A stretch of 64,000 bases of DNA from Thermithiobacillus plumbiphilus. GTDB taxonomy: Bacteria > Pseudomonadota > Gammaproteobacteria > Acidithiobacillales > Thermithiobacillaceae. Below the pieces are notes generated by a model that saw only the letters and a list, made by a program, of their open reading frames with translations, was not told the origin of the DNA and ran no database searches. Location of the stretch: the NCBI RefSeq assembly GCF_038070005.1, contig NZ_JBBPCO010000012.1:58003-122002 (forward strand). The letters are read 5' to 3'. Position numbers and translations under genes: made by a program. Shown here one piece after another: positions 48,374 through 57,061 of this stretch. The first letter of the stretch is position 1. Each line of letters opens with the position of its first letter.

Positions 48374-51346
48374 GTGACGGAAAAACAGCCGGACCAGACA
48401 CTGGATCAAGGTATCGATGGCTTATGCCGGCCCGAACGCCTGCCGACCAGCACCTACCGACTGCAACTGACACCCCAGTTTGGTTTTGCCCAGGCGCGCG
48501 CGGCACTGGAATACATCGCCGCCCTTGGCGTGAGCGAAATCTACACCTCGCCCTATCTGCAGGCCCGCGAGGGCAGCACGCATGGCTATGATGTGATCGA
48601 TCACAACCGGATCAATGAGGAACTGGGCGGGGAATCTGCCTACGAGGCGTTCACGGACGAGATCCGCCGGCTGGGAATGGGGCATGTGCTGGACATGGTG
48701 CCCAATCACATGGCCATTGCCACCAATGAGAACACCTGGTGGCAGGACGTGCTGCAGAATGGCGAGAGCTCGATCCATGCCGATTACTTCGACATTGACT
48801 GGCATCCGCTCAAGCCGGGGGTGCAGGGCCGCGTGTTGCTGCCCATTCTCGGCGACATGTACGGCAATGTGCTGGAACGCGGCGAACTTCAGCTGGAACG
48901 TCAGGGCGGGGCGTTTTTCATTCGCTACTATGAAAAGCTCCTGCCGGTGGCGCCGAAGTCGGTGATTCCGATACTGGAAAAGACAGTCGAAACCCTGGCA
49001 ATCAACTCGCCGGAGGACGACCAATACCTCGATGGTCAGGAACTGCAGAGCATCATCACGGCCCTCCGCAACCTGCCTTCAAGGGATGAGCGCGATCCAT
49101 CCCGCATCGAGGAGCGAAACCGCGAAAAGGAGGTCATCCGCCGGCGCCTGGACACCCTGTTCGAGCAGTCGGCGACGATTCGCAGCGCCGTAGACAGGGT
49201 CGTTGCGGAATATAACGGCAGGCCCGGCGATCCACATAGTTTCGATCTGCTGGACTGCCTGCTGGGCGAGCAGAGCTACCGCCTGAGTTTCTGGAAGGTG
49301 GCGACAGAGGAGATCAATTATCGGCGTTTTTTCGATGTCAATGACCTTGCCGCACTCAGGATGGAAGACCCCCGGGTGTTCCAGGCCACGCATGCACATA
49401 TCCTGAACCTGATTGCCGCCGGCAGGATCACCGGACTGCGCCTGGATCATACCGATGGCCTGTATGCGCCCCGGGCCTATTTTCAGCGTCTGCAACTCGA
49501 AAGATGCAGGCAGTTGCATGGCGGGGATGATCCAGCATTCATGAAGCGCATGCAGGAACGACTGGAAGAGGAACAGGTTCCCCGGATTCCCCGCCCATTG
49601 TATCTGCTGGTGGAAAAGATCCTGGAGCCCGGCGAGCATCTGCCAACGCGATGGGCCATTCATGGCACCACCGGTTACGATTTTCTCAATGCCGTGGGTG
49701 GGCTGTGGGTGGACCGGAAAGCCGAGCGCTCGCTCAGCGCCACCTATCGTCGCTTCACCGGCGTCACGGAAAGCTATGAAGACATCGTCTACCGCAGCAA
49801 GAAGCAGATCATGCGCGGCAGTCTGGCCAGCGAGATCGCCGTGCTGGCGCATGCCCTGAAACGGCTTGCGGAAAACAACCGGCGCTCGCAGGACTATACG
49901 CTCACCAGTCTGACGGCGGTCATCATCGAGACCATTGCCTGCTTTCCGGTATACCGGACCTATCTGGAAGAAAACGGCCGCCGCGAAGAGCACGACGACG
50001 AATACATCGAACAGGCGATCGAGGCCGCCAAGCTGCGCAATCCCGGCATCAACACCTCGATCTTCAACTATCTGCGTGACATGCTGCTGCTCCGGTTTCC
50101 GGACAATGTCGAGGATGTCCAGCGCCAGGAACAGATCCGCTTCGCACTGAAGTTCCAGCAGGTGACCAGCCCGGTGATGGCCAAGGGTGTGGAAGATACC
50201 ACTTTCTATGTCTATAACCGGCTCGTGAGCCTCAATGAAGTTGGCGGTGATCCCGGGATATTTGGCACTTCTCCGGCGGAATTCCACGCCGGCAATCTTG
50301 AGCGCCTGCGGATCTGGCCGCTGTCCATGACCAGCACCGCCACCCATGACACAAAACGCGGGGAAGACATGCGGGCGCGCATCAGCGTGCTTTCGGAAAT
50401 GCCCGCCGACTGGCGCGGTCTGGTCACACACTGGAACCGCATCAACCGCAATGCCAAACGCGAGGTTCAGGGCCAGCCGGTTCCCAGCAACAATGATGAA
50501 TACCTGTTTTACCAAACGCTGCTGGGTGCCTGGCCCATGGAGGGCTTCGACGGCAATTCGCCCGACTATGAAAGCTTCGTCGAACGCATCGACGCCTACA
50601 TGCTCAAGGCCGTGCGCGAGGCAAAGCGCCGCACCGGCTGGATCACCCCAAACGAAGCCTATGAACAGGCCCTGCAGCAATTCGTGCAGAAGGTCCTGAA
50701 AAACCCGCGTGGCCGGTTTGTGCAGAGCATGCAGACAGTGGTCAGACGACTGGCAAGCTACGGCGCCTGCAACTCCCTGTCCCAACTACTCCTGAAGATG
50801 GTGACGCCCGGCGTGCCGGACTGCTACCAGGGGAGCGAACTCTGGGATCTCAACCTGGTGGATCCGGACAACCGCAGACCCGCGGATTTCGAGCGTCGCA
50901 GACAGCTCCTGCAGGAAATCCAGGCAGGTCTGACGGACCGGCGCGCGCTGGCCCGAAACCTGCTGGAGCGTTTCGAGGACGGCGCAATCAAGCTGTATGT
51001 CATCAGTACGGTGCTCAACTTCCGGCGCGAGCATCCGGATCTGTTCCTGTTTGGTGACTATCAGCCGATCCGTACGGGTGAGCATGTCCTGGCGCTGGAA
51101 CGCATCCATGGCTCCGAACGCATCATTGCCGTGGTGCCCCGCTTTGCCTTGAAGCTCACGGAAGGCGAAGCGGCCTGGCCGCTGGGCGAGGTCTGGGGCA
51201 ATACAGTGCTCAACACCCCGGTGGCTGGTCGCTATGAGAATCTCCTTACGGGAGAGCAACTGGATTCCAGTGACAGCCATGGGCTGCCCATGGCGGAAAT
51301 CTTTGCCCACTTCCCGCTGGCCCTGTTACGGCACCAGACCGTCTGA
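48374..51346 (+). CDS. treY: malto-oligosyltrehalose synthase
   Basis: TreY converts the reducing end of malto-oligosaccharides to a trehalose unit, the step before TreZ. The 990-residue GH13 protein shows EIYTSPYLQAREGSTHGYDV near residue 55, VLDMVPNHMA near 113 and the nucleophile region GLRLDHTDGL near 353, and later KGVEDTTFYVYNRL near 610. It is longer than many homologues of about 700-900 residues. The start is GTG with GGAG seven bases upstream. No treX or glycogen gene is adjacent. Confidence 0.95.
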   Translation: MTEKQPDQTLDQGIDGLCRPERLPTSTYRLQLTPQFGFAQARAALEYIAALGVSEIYTSPYLQAREGSTHGYDVIDHNRINEELGGESAYEAFTDEIRRLGMGHVLDMVPNHMAIATNENTWWQDVLQNGESSIHADYFDIDWHPLKPGVQGRVLLPILGDMYGNVLERGELQLERQGGAFFIRYYEKLLPVAPKSVIPILEKTVETLAINSPEDDQYLDGQELQSIITALRNLPSRDERDPSRIEERNREKEVIRRRLDTLFEQSATIRSAVDRVVAEYNGRPGDPHSFDLLDCLLGEQSYRLSFWKVATEEINYRRFFDVNDLAALRMEDPRVFQATHAHILNLIAAGRITGLRLDHTDGLYAPRAYFQRLQLERCRQLHGGDDPAFMKRMQERLEEEQVPRIPRPLYLLVEKILEPGEHLPTRWAIHGTTGYDFLNAVGGLWVDRKAERSLSATYRRFTGVTESYEDIVYRSKKQIMRGSLASEIAVLAHALKRLAENNRRSQDYTLTSLTAVIIETIACFPVYRTYLEENGRREEHDDEYIEQAIEAAKLRNPGINTSIFNYLRDMLLLRFPDNVEDVQRQEQIRFALKFQQVTSPVMAKGVEDTTFYVYNRLVSLNEVGGDPGIFGTSPAEFHAGNLERLRIWPLSMTSTATHDTKRGEDMRARISVLSEMPADWRGLVTHWNRINRNAKREVQGQPVPSNNDEYLFYQTLLGAWPMEGFDGNSPDYESFVERIDAYMLKAVREAKRRTGWITPNEAYEQALQQFVQKVLKNPRGRFVQSMQTVVRRLASYGACNSLSQLLLKMVTPGVPDCYQGSELWDLNLVDPDNRRPADFERRRQLLQEIQAGLTDRRALARNLLERFEDGAIKLYVISTVLNFRREHPDLFLFGDYQPIRTGEHVLALERIHGSERIIAVVPRFALKLTEGEAAWPLGEVWGNTVLNTPVAGRYENLLTGEQLDSSDSHGLPMAEIFAHFPLALLRHQTV

Positions 51347-51424
51347 CCAGGGATGGCTCTTACCCTGGTCGAAAGACCACGCGGGCGCGCAGAGAAAGGC
51401 CATTTCTCCGGGAGCACTCTCACC

Positions 51425-52492
51425 ATGGCGATGGCAAAGCATCAGGTCACTGAACTGAAGCCACAGCGCGGCTGGCGTCGCCTTGGCAGCCCCAAAACCG
51501 GATTTCGCTACGTCAACGCGCGCGGCGAGCCCGTGCGCGCACCCGCGCATCTGCAGCGGATCCAGTCCTTGCACATCCCACCGGGCTGGCGAGACGTGCG
51601 TATCTCGCCCAGCCATAAGGCACGTCTGCAGGCCACAGGTTATGACAGCAAGGGGCGCAAACAATATATCTATCACCCGGACTACGTCGCCACGCAGAAT
51701 CGACAGAAGTTTGCGCGCTTACTGGAACTGGCCGAGGCCCTGCCGCGGATGCGGGAGACGACCAATGCCCACCTGCACGAAACAGGACTACCGCGCGAGA
51801 AGGTGCTTGCCGCGGTGCTGCGGCTGATCAATGAAACCTACTTTCGCATCGGCTCCGAGCGTTATGCCCGTCAGCATCGCACCTTTGGGATCACCAGCCT
51901 GCGCAAGCGGCACTGCCGGATCGAGGGCAATCACCTGGTCTTTGCCTTCCGGGGCAAGCACGGGGTGGCGCAGCGCCGGATCGTCACCGACGCACTGCTG
52001 GTCGGCATCATCGCGGAGTTGTTGAAATTGCCTGGTCCCTATCTGTTTCAGTACGTCGATCCGGAAAAAGGCATACAGCGCGTTTGCGAAAAGGCCGTCA
52101 ACAGCTACGTCAGGCAGGTGCTTCATGCGGACTGCACCGCCAAGGATTTCCGTACCTTCGGTGGCAGCCTGCTGGCTGCCCGGATTCTGGATGGGCTTGG
52201 GCCGCCGGAATCCGACAAGGATGCCAGACGCAAGATTGCCAGCTGCATCCGCCAGGTAGCCGAGCGCCTGGGGAATACCCCCGCAGTCGCCCGCTCTTCC
52301 TACATCCATCCGCAGGTGCTGGACAGCTTCCAGGCTGGCAGGACCCTGGGCGCCTTTCAGCCCCGGCGCCGCCGGCTGCGTCGGGTGGATGGCCGACAGT
52401 CCGGGCACTATCCCGAAGAGCTCGCCTTTCTGGCATTGCTGCGGGAATGCGCAGCCAACTCCGGGCAGGATCATACCGGTACCCAGGGCTAG
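51425..52492 (+). CDS. bacterial type IB DNA topoisomerase
   Basis: Type IB enzymes relax supercoils by a 3'-phosphotyrosyl nick without ATP. The 355-residue protein has an N-terminal domain with GFRYVNARGEPV and the catalytic domain with TFGITSLRKRH, FRGKHGV, KDFRTFGG and the active tyrosine in RSSYIHPQVL (Tyr293). These match the Arg/Lys/Arg/Tyr set of the family. ATG 51425 has GGGAG about nine bases upstream; an ATG at 51353 has a poor site. It lies 78 bases after treY, probably by chance of arrangement. Confidence 0.9.
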   Translation: MAMAKHQVTELKPQRGWRRLGSPKTGFRYVNARGEPVRAPAHLQRIQSLHIPPGWRDVRISPSHKARLQATGYDSKGRKQYIYHPDYVATQNRQKFARLLELAEALPRMRETTNAHLHETGLPREKVLAAVLRLINETYFRIGSERYARQHRTFGITSLRKRHCRIEGNHLVFAFRGKHGVAQRRIVTDALLVGIIAELLKLPGPYLFQYVDPEKGIQRVCEKAVNSYVRQVLHADCTAKDFRTFGGSLLAARILDGLGPPESDKDARRKIASCIRQVAERLGNTPAVARSSYIHPQVLDSFQAGRTLGAFQPRRRRLRRVDGRQSGHYPEELAFLALLRECAANSGQDHTGTQG

Positions 52493-52503
52493 CACAGCAT
52501 GAT

Positions 52504-53595
52504 CTAGCGGTTGAGGAACTCCGCCAGGGGTGCCAGCGCCGGAATCCGGTTGGCAACGATCTTCAGCACGACGAGGAAGGGCACGGCGATCAGCATGCCG
52601 GGAATGCCCCACATCCAGCCCCAGAGCATCAGGGCGAGAAAGATGATGACCGGGTTGAGTGTCAGCCGCTGCCCAAGCACCAGCGGCGTCACAATCTGAC
52701 CCTCCAGGGTGGCCAGACTCAGGAAGGTGATGGGCACCAGGGCTGCATGAGCCAGACTGTCAAAGGACAGGATGGCTACCAGCGTGAGCACCACCAGGTT
52801 GACGCTCGCACCGAGATAGGGGATGAAATTCAGCAGGGCCACCATGCCTCCCCAGAGCGCGGGATTGGGCATCCCCAGCAGGAACATGGCAAGCGCCGTG
52901 GCCAGCCCCAGTCCGGCATTGATATAGGTGATGGTGAACAGGTAGTGAGAGACTTCCTGCTCGATGGCATGCGCCATGTCAACAGCGCGCACCTTGTCCC
53001 TGAAGCGTGGTAGCACATGTACCAGCTTGCGCAGGAAAGTGTCACCCGAGGCCAGCAGGAAATACAGGAGAATCAACGCCGTCACGCCATTGAACAGCAG
53101 GTTCTGGGTACTGGCCAGTACGGTCTTTGAAAACCCCGTTTCCTGAATGACGACGGGCATGGGTTTCCTGCCATTTTCCACCTGAGCCATGCTGGAAACC
53201 TGCTGCGTTGCCGCCTGCACCCGCTCCACTGGCTTCTTGAGCTTGCGGATCTTGACCTCCAGACTATGCAGGGTCTGTGGCGCGTGCTGCAGCCAGCGTG
53301 TTGCCGGGTCGACCAGTGAATAAGCCCCGAGCCCGACGCTCAGCACCAGCAGCAGCACGATCACCGCTGCCCCGATCGGTGGTGCGATACCAGCTCTCCG
53401 CAGACCACGCACCGCCGGGGACAACACCAGCGAAAACAGGATCGCAAGCGCTACTGGCAACAGCAGGGAACGCGCAAAATACAGGGTATAGAAAACCGCC
53501 AGCAGGAAGAGACCGACCACCGCAACGCGCACTGGATCAAAGCGCCGCCTTTCATAACGGACCTCAACTGGGCCAGGATGTCCGTCATCCCCCAT
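52504..53595 (-). CDS. AI-2E / PerM family membrane permease
   Basis: The 363-residue protein has about eight predicted membrane helices in the family pattern: two N-terminal helix pairs, a soluble stretch (about residues 95-165), then a C-terminal bundle with ALWGGMVALLNFIPYLGA and GQIVTPLVLGQRLTLNPVII. The family includes autoinducer-2 exporters and Na+/H+ antiporter-like members, so the substrate cannot be named. ATG 53595 follows GAGGGGAAA; an ATG at 53640 lacks a site. It converges with the topoisomerase gene. Confidence 0.85.
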   Translation of the reverse strand: MGDDGHPGPVEVRYERRRFDPVRVAVVGLFLLAVFYTLYFARSLLLPVALAILFSLVLSPAVRGLRRAGIAPPIGAAVIVLLLVLSVGLGAYSLVDPATRWLQHAPQTLHSLEVKIRKLKKPVERVQAATQQVSSMAQVENGRKPMPVVIQETGFSKTVLASTQNLLFNGVTALILLYFLLASGDTFLRKLVHVLPRFRDKVRAVDMAHAIEQEVSHYLFTITYINAGLGLATALAMFLLGMPNPALWGGMVALLNFIPYLGASVNLVVLTLVAILSFDSLAHAALVPITFLSLATLEGQIVTPLVLGQRLTLNPVIIFLALMLWGWMWGIPGMLIAVPFLVVLKIVANRIPALAPLAEFLNR

Positions 53596-53756
53596 TTTCC
53601 CCTCCCCCCGTCTGAGGACTTCGTGTATTAGGATGTTCATGGACGAGTTGTGGCATAATGCGCAAACGATTCTAGGGTTTTCGCAATGCTTCGGAGACTT
53701 GCATTAGCAGGATGCGCCGGGGCTACAAAAAAGCTCAAGCCACAGGAGCGCTGTCC

Positions 53757-55232
53757 ATGAGAAAAAGAAGTCAGGTGCTGGTTTCACTCCTGCTGATCCC
53801 GCTTGCACTGGGTGCTTGCGATCGACAGGAAAAGGGACAGGAGCGACCCTTTACCAGCACGGAAAACAAAACGGCCCCTGCGCGTCAGGCACCTGTCAGC
53901 GGCCTGCCGGACTTCACGCGGCTGGTCAAGGAGGAAGGCCCGGCCGTAGTGAACATCAGCACACTGATCACCGCCCCGGAAAGAGCCCCCATGACAGGCC
54001 TGCCGCAAATGCCGGGCGGTCCTGAATCGGATCCCTTCTTCGACTTCTTCCGCCGCTTCATGGACCCTGAAGAAGCACCACCCACCGGACCCAGCCAGTC
54101 ACTCGGATCAGGCTTCATCATCAGTGCCGATGGTTATATCCTGACCAATGCCCATGTGGTGGCCAATGCCGCCGAAATCACCGTCAGGATGACCGACGAA
54201 AAGGAATACCGGGCCCGGCTCATCGGCAGCGACAAACTGACCGACGTTGCCTTGCTGAAAGTGGATGCCAAGGGATTACCCACCGTAAGGCTCGGGAATA
54301 TCGACAAGGTCCAGGTCGGCGAATGGGTGGCTGCCATCGGCTCCCCATTTGGCTTCGACAACAGCGTGACGGCCGGTATCGTCAGCGCCATCGGCCGCTC
54401 GCTGCCCACTGAAAACTATGTGCCCTTCATCCAGACCGACGTGGCGGTAAACCCTGGCAATTCCGGCGGCCCGCTGTTTGACCTCAACGGCAACGTCATC
54501 GGCATCAATTCACAGATATATAGCCAGACAGGTGGCTATATGGGCCTTTCCTTTGCCATCCCGATCAACGTTGCGCTGGACGTGGCGAATCAGCTGCGAG
54601 AGCATGGCAAGGTCACCCGCGGCCGGCTTGGCATCGCCATACAAAGTATTACCCCCGAACTGGCCCGTTCCTTCAATCTGCCGGACAACGATGGTGCCCT
54701 GGTCGCATCCGTCGAGCCTGGGAGCCCCGCCGAGCGGGCTGGCCTCATGACCGGGGACGTGGTGCTTCAATACAATGGCGAGCCCATCAAGAGCGCCAAC
54801 GAGTTGCCCCGCATGGTGGCGGCTAGCAAGCCGGGCAGCAAGGCCATCCTGGATATCTGGCGCAAGGGTCGCAAGATCCGCGTCAACGTGACGGTGGGCG
54901 AGATGCGCGCTGAAACCCAGGCCCAGCCAATGCGTCCACCCGTGGAAAGCAATCCGCTTGGTTTGGGACTGCAAGAACTGCCGCCCGAACAGAGCCAGCA
55001 GTTGGGCATTCGTGGTGGCCTGCTCATCGAGCGGGTGGAGGGAGCCGCGGCGGCTGCAGGTCTCCAGCGAGGCGATGTGATTCTTGCCCTGAACAATACC
55101 GGGCTTCAAACACTCGAACAGTTTGGCCAGCTCATCAGCCAACTGCGCCCGGGACAGACCATCGCCTTGCTGATCCAGCGTGAAGGTAACGCTTTGTATG
55201 TGCCGATCACCATTCCAGGTGGCAAGCCTTAA
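53757..55232 (+). CDS. DegP/MucD-type serine protease, predicted lipoprotein
   Basis: HtrA proteases degrade or hold misfolded envelope proteins. The 491-residue protein has a trypsin domain with triad His133 (TNAHVV), Asp163 (LTDVALLKV) and Ser236 (GNSGGPLF), then two PDZ domains (near residues 290-375 and 400-485). Its N-terminus ends in the lipobox LGAC with Cys21, so it should be a lipid-anchored protein rather than soluble periplasmic. ATG 53757 has CAGGAG eight bases upstream; the ATG at 53712 would bury the lipobox 36 residues in. Confidence 0.9.
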   Translation: MRKRSQVLVSLLLIPLALGACDRQEKGQERPFTSTENKTAPARQAPVSGLPDFTRLVKEEGPAVVNISTLITAPERAPMTGLPQMPGGPESDPFFDFFRRFMDPEEAPPTGPSQSLGSGFIISADGYILTNAHVVANAAEITVRMTDEKEYRARLIGSDKLTDVALLKVDAKGLPTVRLGNIDKVQVGEWVAAIGSPFGFDNSVTAGIVSAIGRSLPTENYVPFIQTDVAVNPGNSGGPLFDLNGNVIGINSQIYSQTGGYMGLSFAIPINVALDVANQLREHGKVTRGRLGIAIQSITPELARSFNLPDNDGALVASVEPGSPAERAGLMTGDVVLQYNGEPIKSANELPRMVAASKPGSKAILDIWRKGRKIRVNVTVGEMRAETQAQPMRPPVESNPLGLGLQELPPEQSQQLGIRGGLLIERVEGAAAAAGLQRGDVILALNNTGLQTLEQFGQLISQLRPGQTIALLIQREGNALYVPITIPGGKP

Positions 55233-55254
55233 GGCTGTCACAAGCGTGGAGGGC

Positions 55255-55647
55255 ATGCAGCCATTGGCCGCCCCAGATGCCAGTGTACAGGCGCACAACC
55301 AGGGTCTGCCATGGATCCTGCTGCTGGGGCTCTGGCTCACCGGCATCCAGACCGCGCAGGCACACACCTATCTGCTGGCATCCCGGCCAGCTGCCGGCAG
55401 CATTCATGCAACAGCCCCGCAGCGCTTCGTGCTGCGTTTTCAGACCCCGGTGGAAAACCGCTTCAGTCACTATGTGCTCGTGCACCAGGGCAAAGCCACA
55501 CCCTTGAAGCCCGACCATCGAAATGACCATGGCAGCATCAGTGGTCCACTCCCAAACCTGAGCGCCGGCAGCTATCAACTGCGCTGGAGTGTCATGGCAC
55601 GCGATGGGCATCGGCAGGAAGGGAGCATCCCTTTCCAGGTTCGCTAG
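55255..55647 (+). CDS. copC: CopC-family periplasmic copper-binding protein
   Basis: CopC proteins bind copper in the periplasm and often work with CopD. The 130-residue precursor has a signal peptide ending TAQA, so the mature protein starts HTYLLASRPAAGS with His as its first residue, the usual Cu(II) ligand. RDGHRQEGSIPFQV near the end holds the other Asp/His ligands. ATG 55255 is only about two bases after GGAGGG; a GTG at 55246 is the alternative. The stop abuts the copD start codon. Confidence 0.85.
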   Translation: MQPLAAPDASVQAHNQGLPWILLLGLWLTGIQTAQAHTYLLASRPAAGSIHATAPQRFVLRFQTPVENRFSHYVLVHQGKATPLKPDHRNDHGSISGPLPNLSAGSYQLRWSVMARDGHRQEGSIPFQVR

Positions 55648-56580
55648 GTGGCGGACGCCCACCTGCTCGACGGCATGCTCGGGCGGGCACTCGATTATGC
55701 CGGGCTCGCGCTGATTGCCAGCCCCGCTTTATGGCAGGTGCTCACGCGCTCCGCCGGACCGCATCGGCGGCTGGTACTCGGGGGCACGCTCAGCGCCACT
55801 GCCGGCGCGCTGATCAGCCTGCACGCCGTCACCCTGATGGCCTTCTCGCCATTTGTGCCGGACAACAGCTCCGCGCTCGAAATTGCCGAGCTGGATCTCG
55901 GCCTGGGTGATTACCATCAGGTGCTCAGCAGCAGCGCCTTTGGCAAGGCCTGGCTTCTCCATGTGCTTACCCTCCTGGCGGCAGCCCTGATCAGTGGACA
56001 TGGCAGGATGACATGCGCAAAAGCCTGGACATCCCTCATCCTGGCCGGCATCTCCGCAGCGGGCCTGGCGTTCATGGGACATGCCGGCGAATACGGCTGG
56101 CAATCCTGGCTTTACATGACAGACCTGCTTCATCTGGGCGCGGCTCTTACCTGGCTTGCTGGCTTGAGCATGCTCACTGTCGACCGGCTGGGAGGCTACG
56201 GGCAAATTGACCTACCGGCCATTGGACGGTTTTCGCGACTTGCAGGCTGGTTGATGGCTGGCGCCATGGCCAGCGGATTGCTGCGGCTCTATTTACAGGG
56301 TGTTTCGCGCACTGCCCTGCTAGAGGATATCTATGGCTGGGTTCTCGCTGGCAAACTGCTGGCCCTTGTGAGCGTCCTGCTCAGCGCATGGAGCCTGCGA
56401 CGCTGGCTTGCCACCAGTGAAGGCATGGGCAATCCACCCTGGCGCCGCTTTGACGATCGGCTGAGTGCTGAATTCTTTTTCGCGGCCGTCCTGATCCTCA
56501 TGGCCGCCCTGCTCACTCAGCTCCCACCGCCTCCGCCCGATCCGGTTCCAGCAACGCCTCGCTACCTCCCATCCGGATGA
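55648..56580 (+). CDS. copD: CopD-family membrane protein (copper import/resistance)
   Basis: CopD is an inner-membrane protein linked to copper uptake or resistance. The 310-residue product has about eight predicted helices and the family segment FSRLAGWLMAGAMASGLLRL near residue 190. The start is GTG directly after the copC stop. Its 3' end (QLPPPPPDPVPATPRYLPSG) overlaps the end of the leftward gene at 56513 by 68 bases, in antisense. Its place next to a haem-copper oxidase cluster suggests copper supply for the enzyme (inference). Confidence 0.85.
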   Translation: MADAHLLDGMLGRALDYAGLALIASPALWQVLTRSAGPHRRLVLGGTLSATAGALISLHAVTLMAFSPFVPDNSSALEIAELDLGLGDYHQVLSSSAFGKAWLLHVLTLLAAALISGHGRMTCAKAWTSLILAGISAAGLAFMGHAGEYGWQSWLYMTDLLHLGAALTWLAGLSMLTVDRLGGYGQIDLPAIGRFSRLAGWLMAGAMASGLLRLYLQGVSRTALLEDIYGWVLAGKLLALVSVLLSAWSLRRWLATSEGMGNPPWRRFDDRLSAEFFFAAVLILMAALLTQLPPPPPDPVPATPRYLPSG

Positions 56581-57061
56581 GCAGATCCCGTAGCCGGTCA
56601 GCATCGGCCCGAGGCCGCAGATGCACCAATAGCAACATGGCGTCCCTCTCAAGAGCGCGCAGGTGCTGTGGCTTGGGATGCGATCTGCGCGTGAGGCCAT
56701 AGGCAGCGCCCAGGGCTCCGCCCAGCACCACTCCAATATCCGGTCCGATCAGCTGCACCATCGACATCAGCCCCGGCGGCTGAAAGCCCGGCAGCAAACT
56801 CAGACCGATGCTGAAGGCCGCGCTCAGGACCAGTCCAAATAGCGCGCCCCGTCCTGCAAATGAGAACACACTGTCCCGGTATTGCTGTCCAAGCCCACGG
56901 AAAAAGCGGTGCTTGAGTCTCTCGGCCATTGCCACATCGATCAGATCACGCGGCACGCCCTGGTGCACCAGTTCCGCGACCGCCTGCTTCACCGCCTGCT
57001 CGGAATCGAAGAACACGGATAAGGTATAGGTATCCCGGTGAGCCGGATAGTCGGCATTCAT
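56513..57061 (-). CDS. uncharacterised membrane protein next to the cbb3 cluster
   Basis: The 182-residue product has an N-terminal soluble region of about 45 residues (YTLSVFFDSEQAVKQAVAEL) resembling the small alpha/beta domain seen in YflT/general stress 17M-like proteins, then two glycine-rich hydrophobic helices (FAGRGALFGLVLSAAFSIGL and GVVLGGALGAAYGL), and a soluble C-terminus. I cannot assign a function. Its ATG overlaps the cytochrome c stop (ATGA), so it is translated with the oxidase cluster; its 3' end overlaps copD by 68 bases. Confidence 0.6.
   Translation of the reverse strand: MNADYPAHRDTYTLSVFFDSEQAVKQAVAELVHQGVPRDLIDVAMAERLKHRFFRGLGQQYRDSVFSFAGRGALFGLVLSAAFSIGLSLLPGFQPPGLMSMVQLIGPDIGVVLGGALGAAYGLTRRSHPKPQHLRALERDAMLLLVHLRPRADADRLRDLLIRMGGSEALLEPDRAEAVGAE

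Noticed and set aside
49079..50785. 568-codon minus-strand open frame opposite treY
   Set aside because: No domain and no ribosome site; treY carries all GH13 motifs on the plus strand.
53596..53756. sigma-E-type promoter for the DegP-like gene
   Set aside because: GGAGACTT resembles a -35 element, but no matching -10 lies at the right distance.
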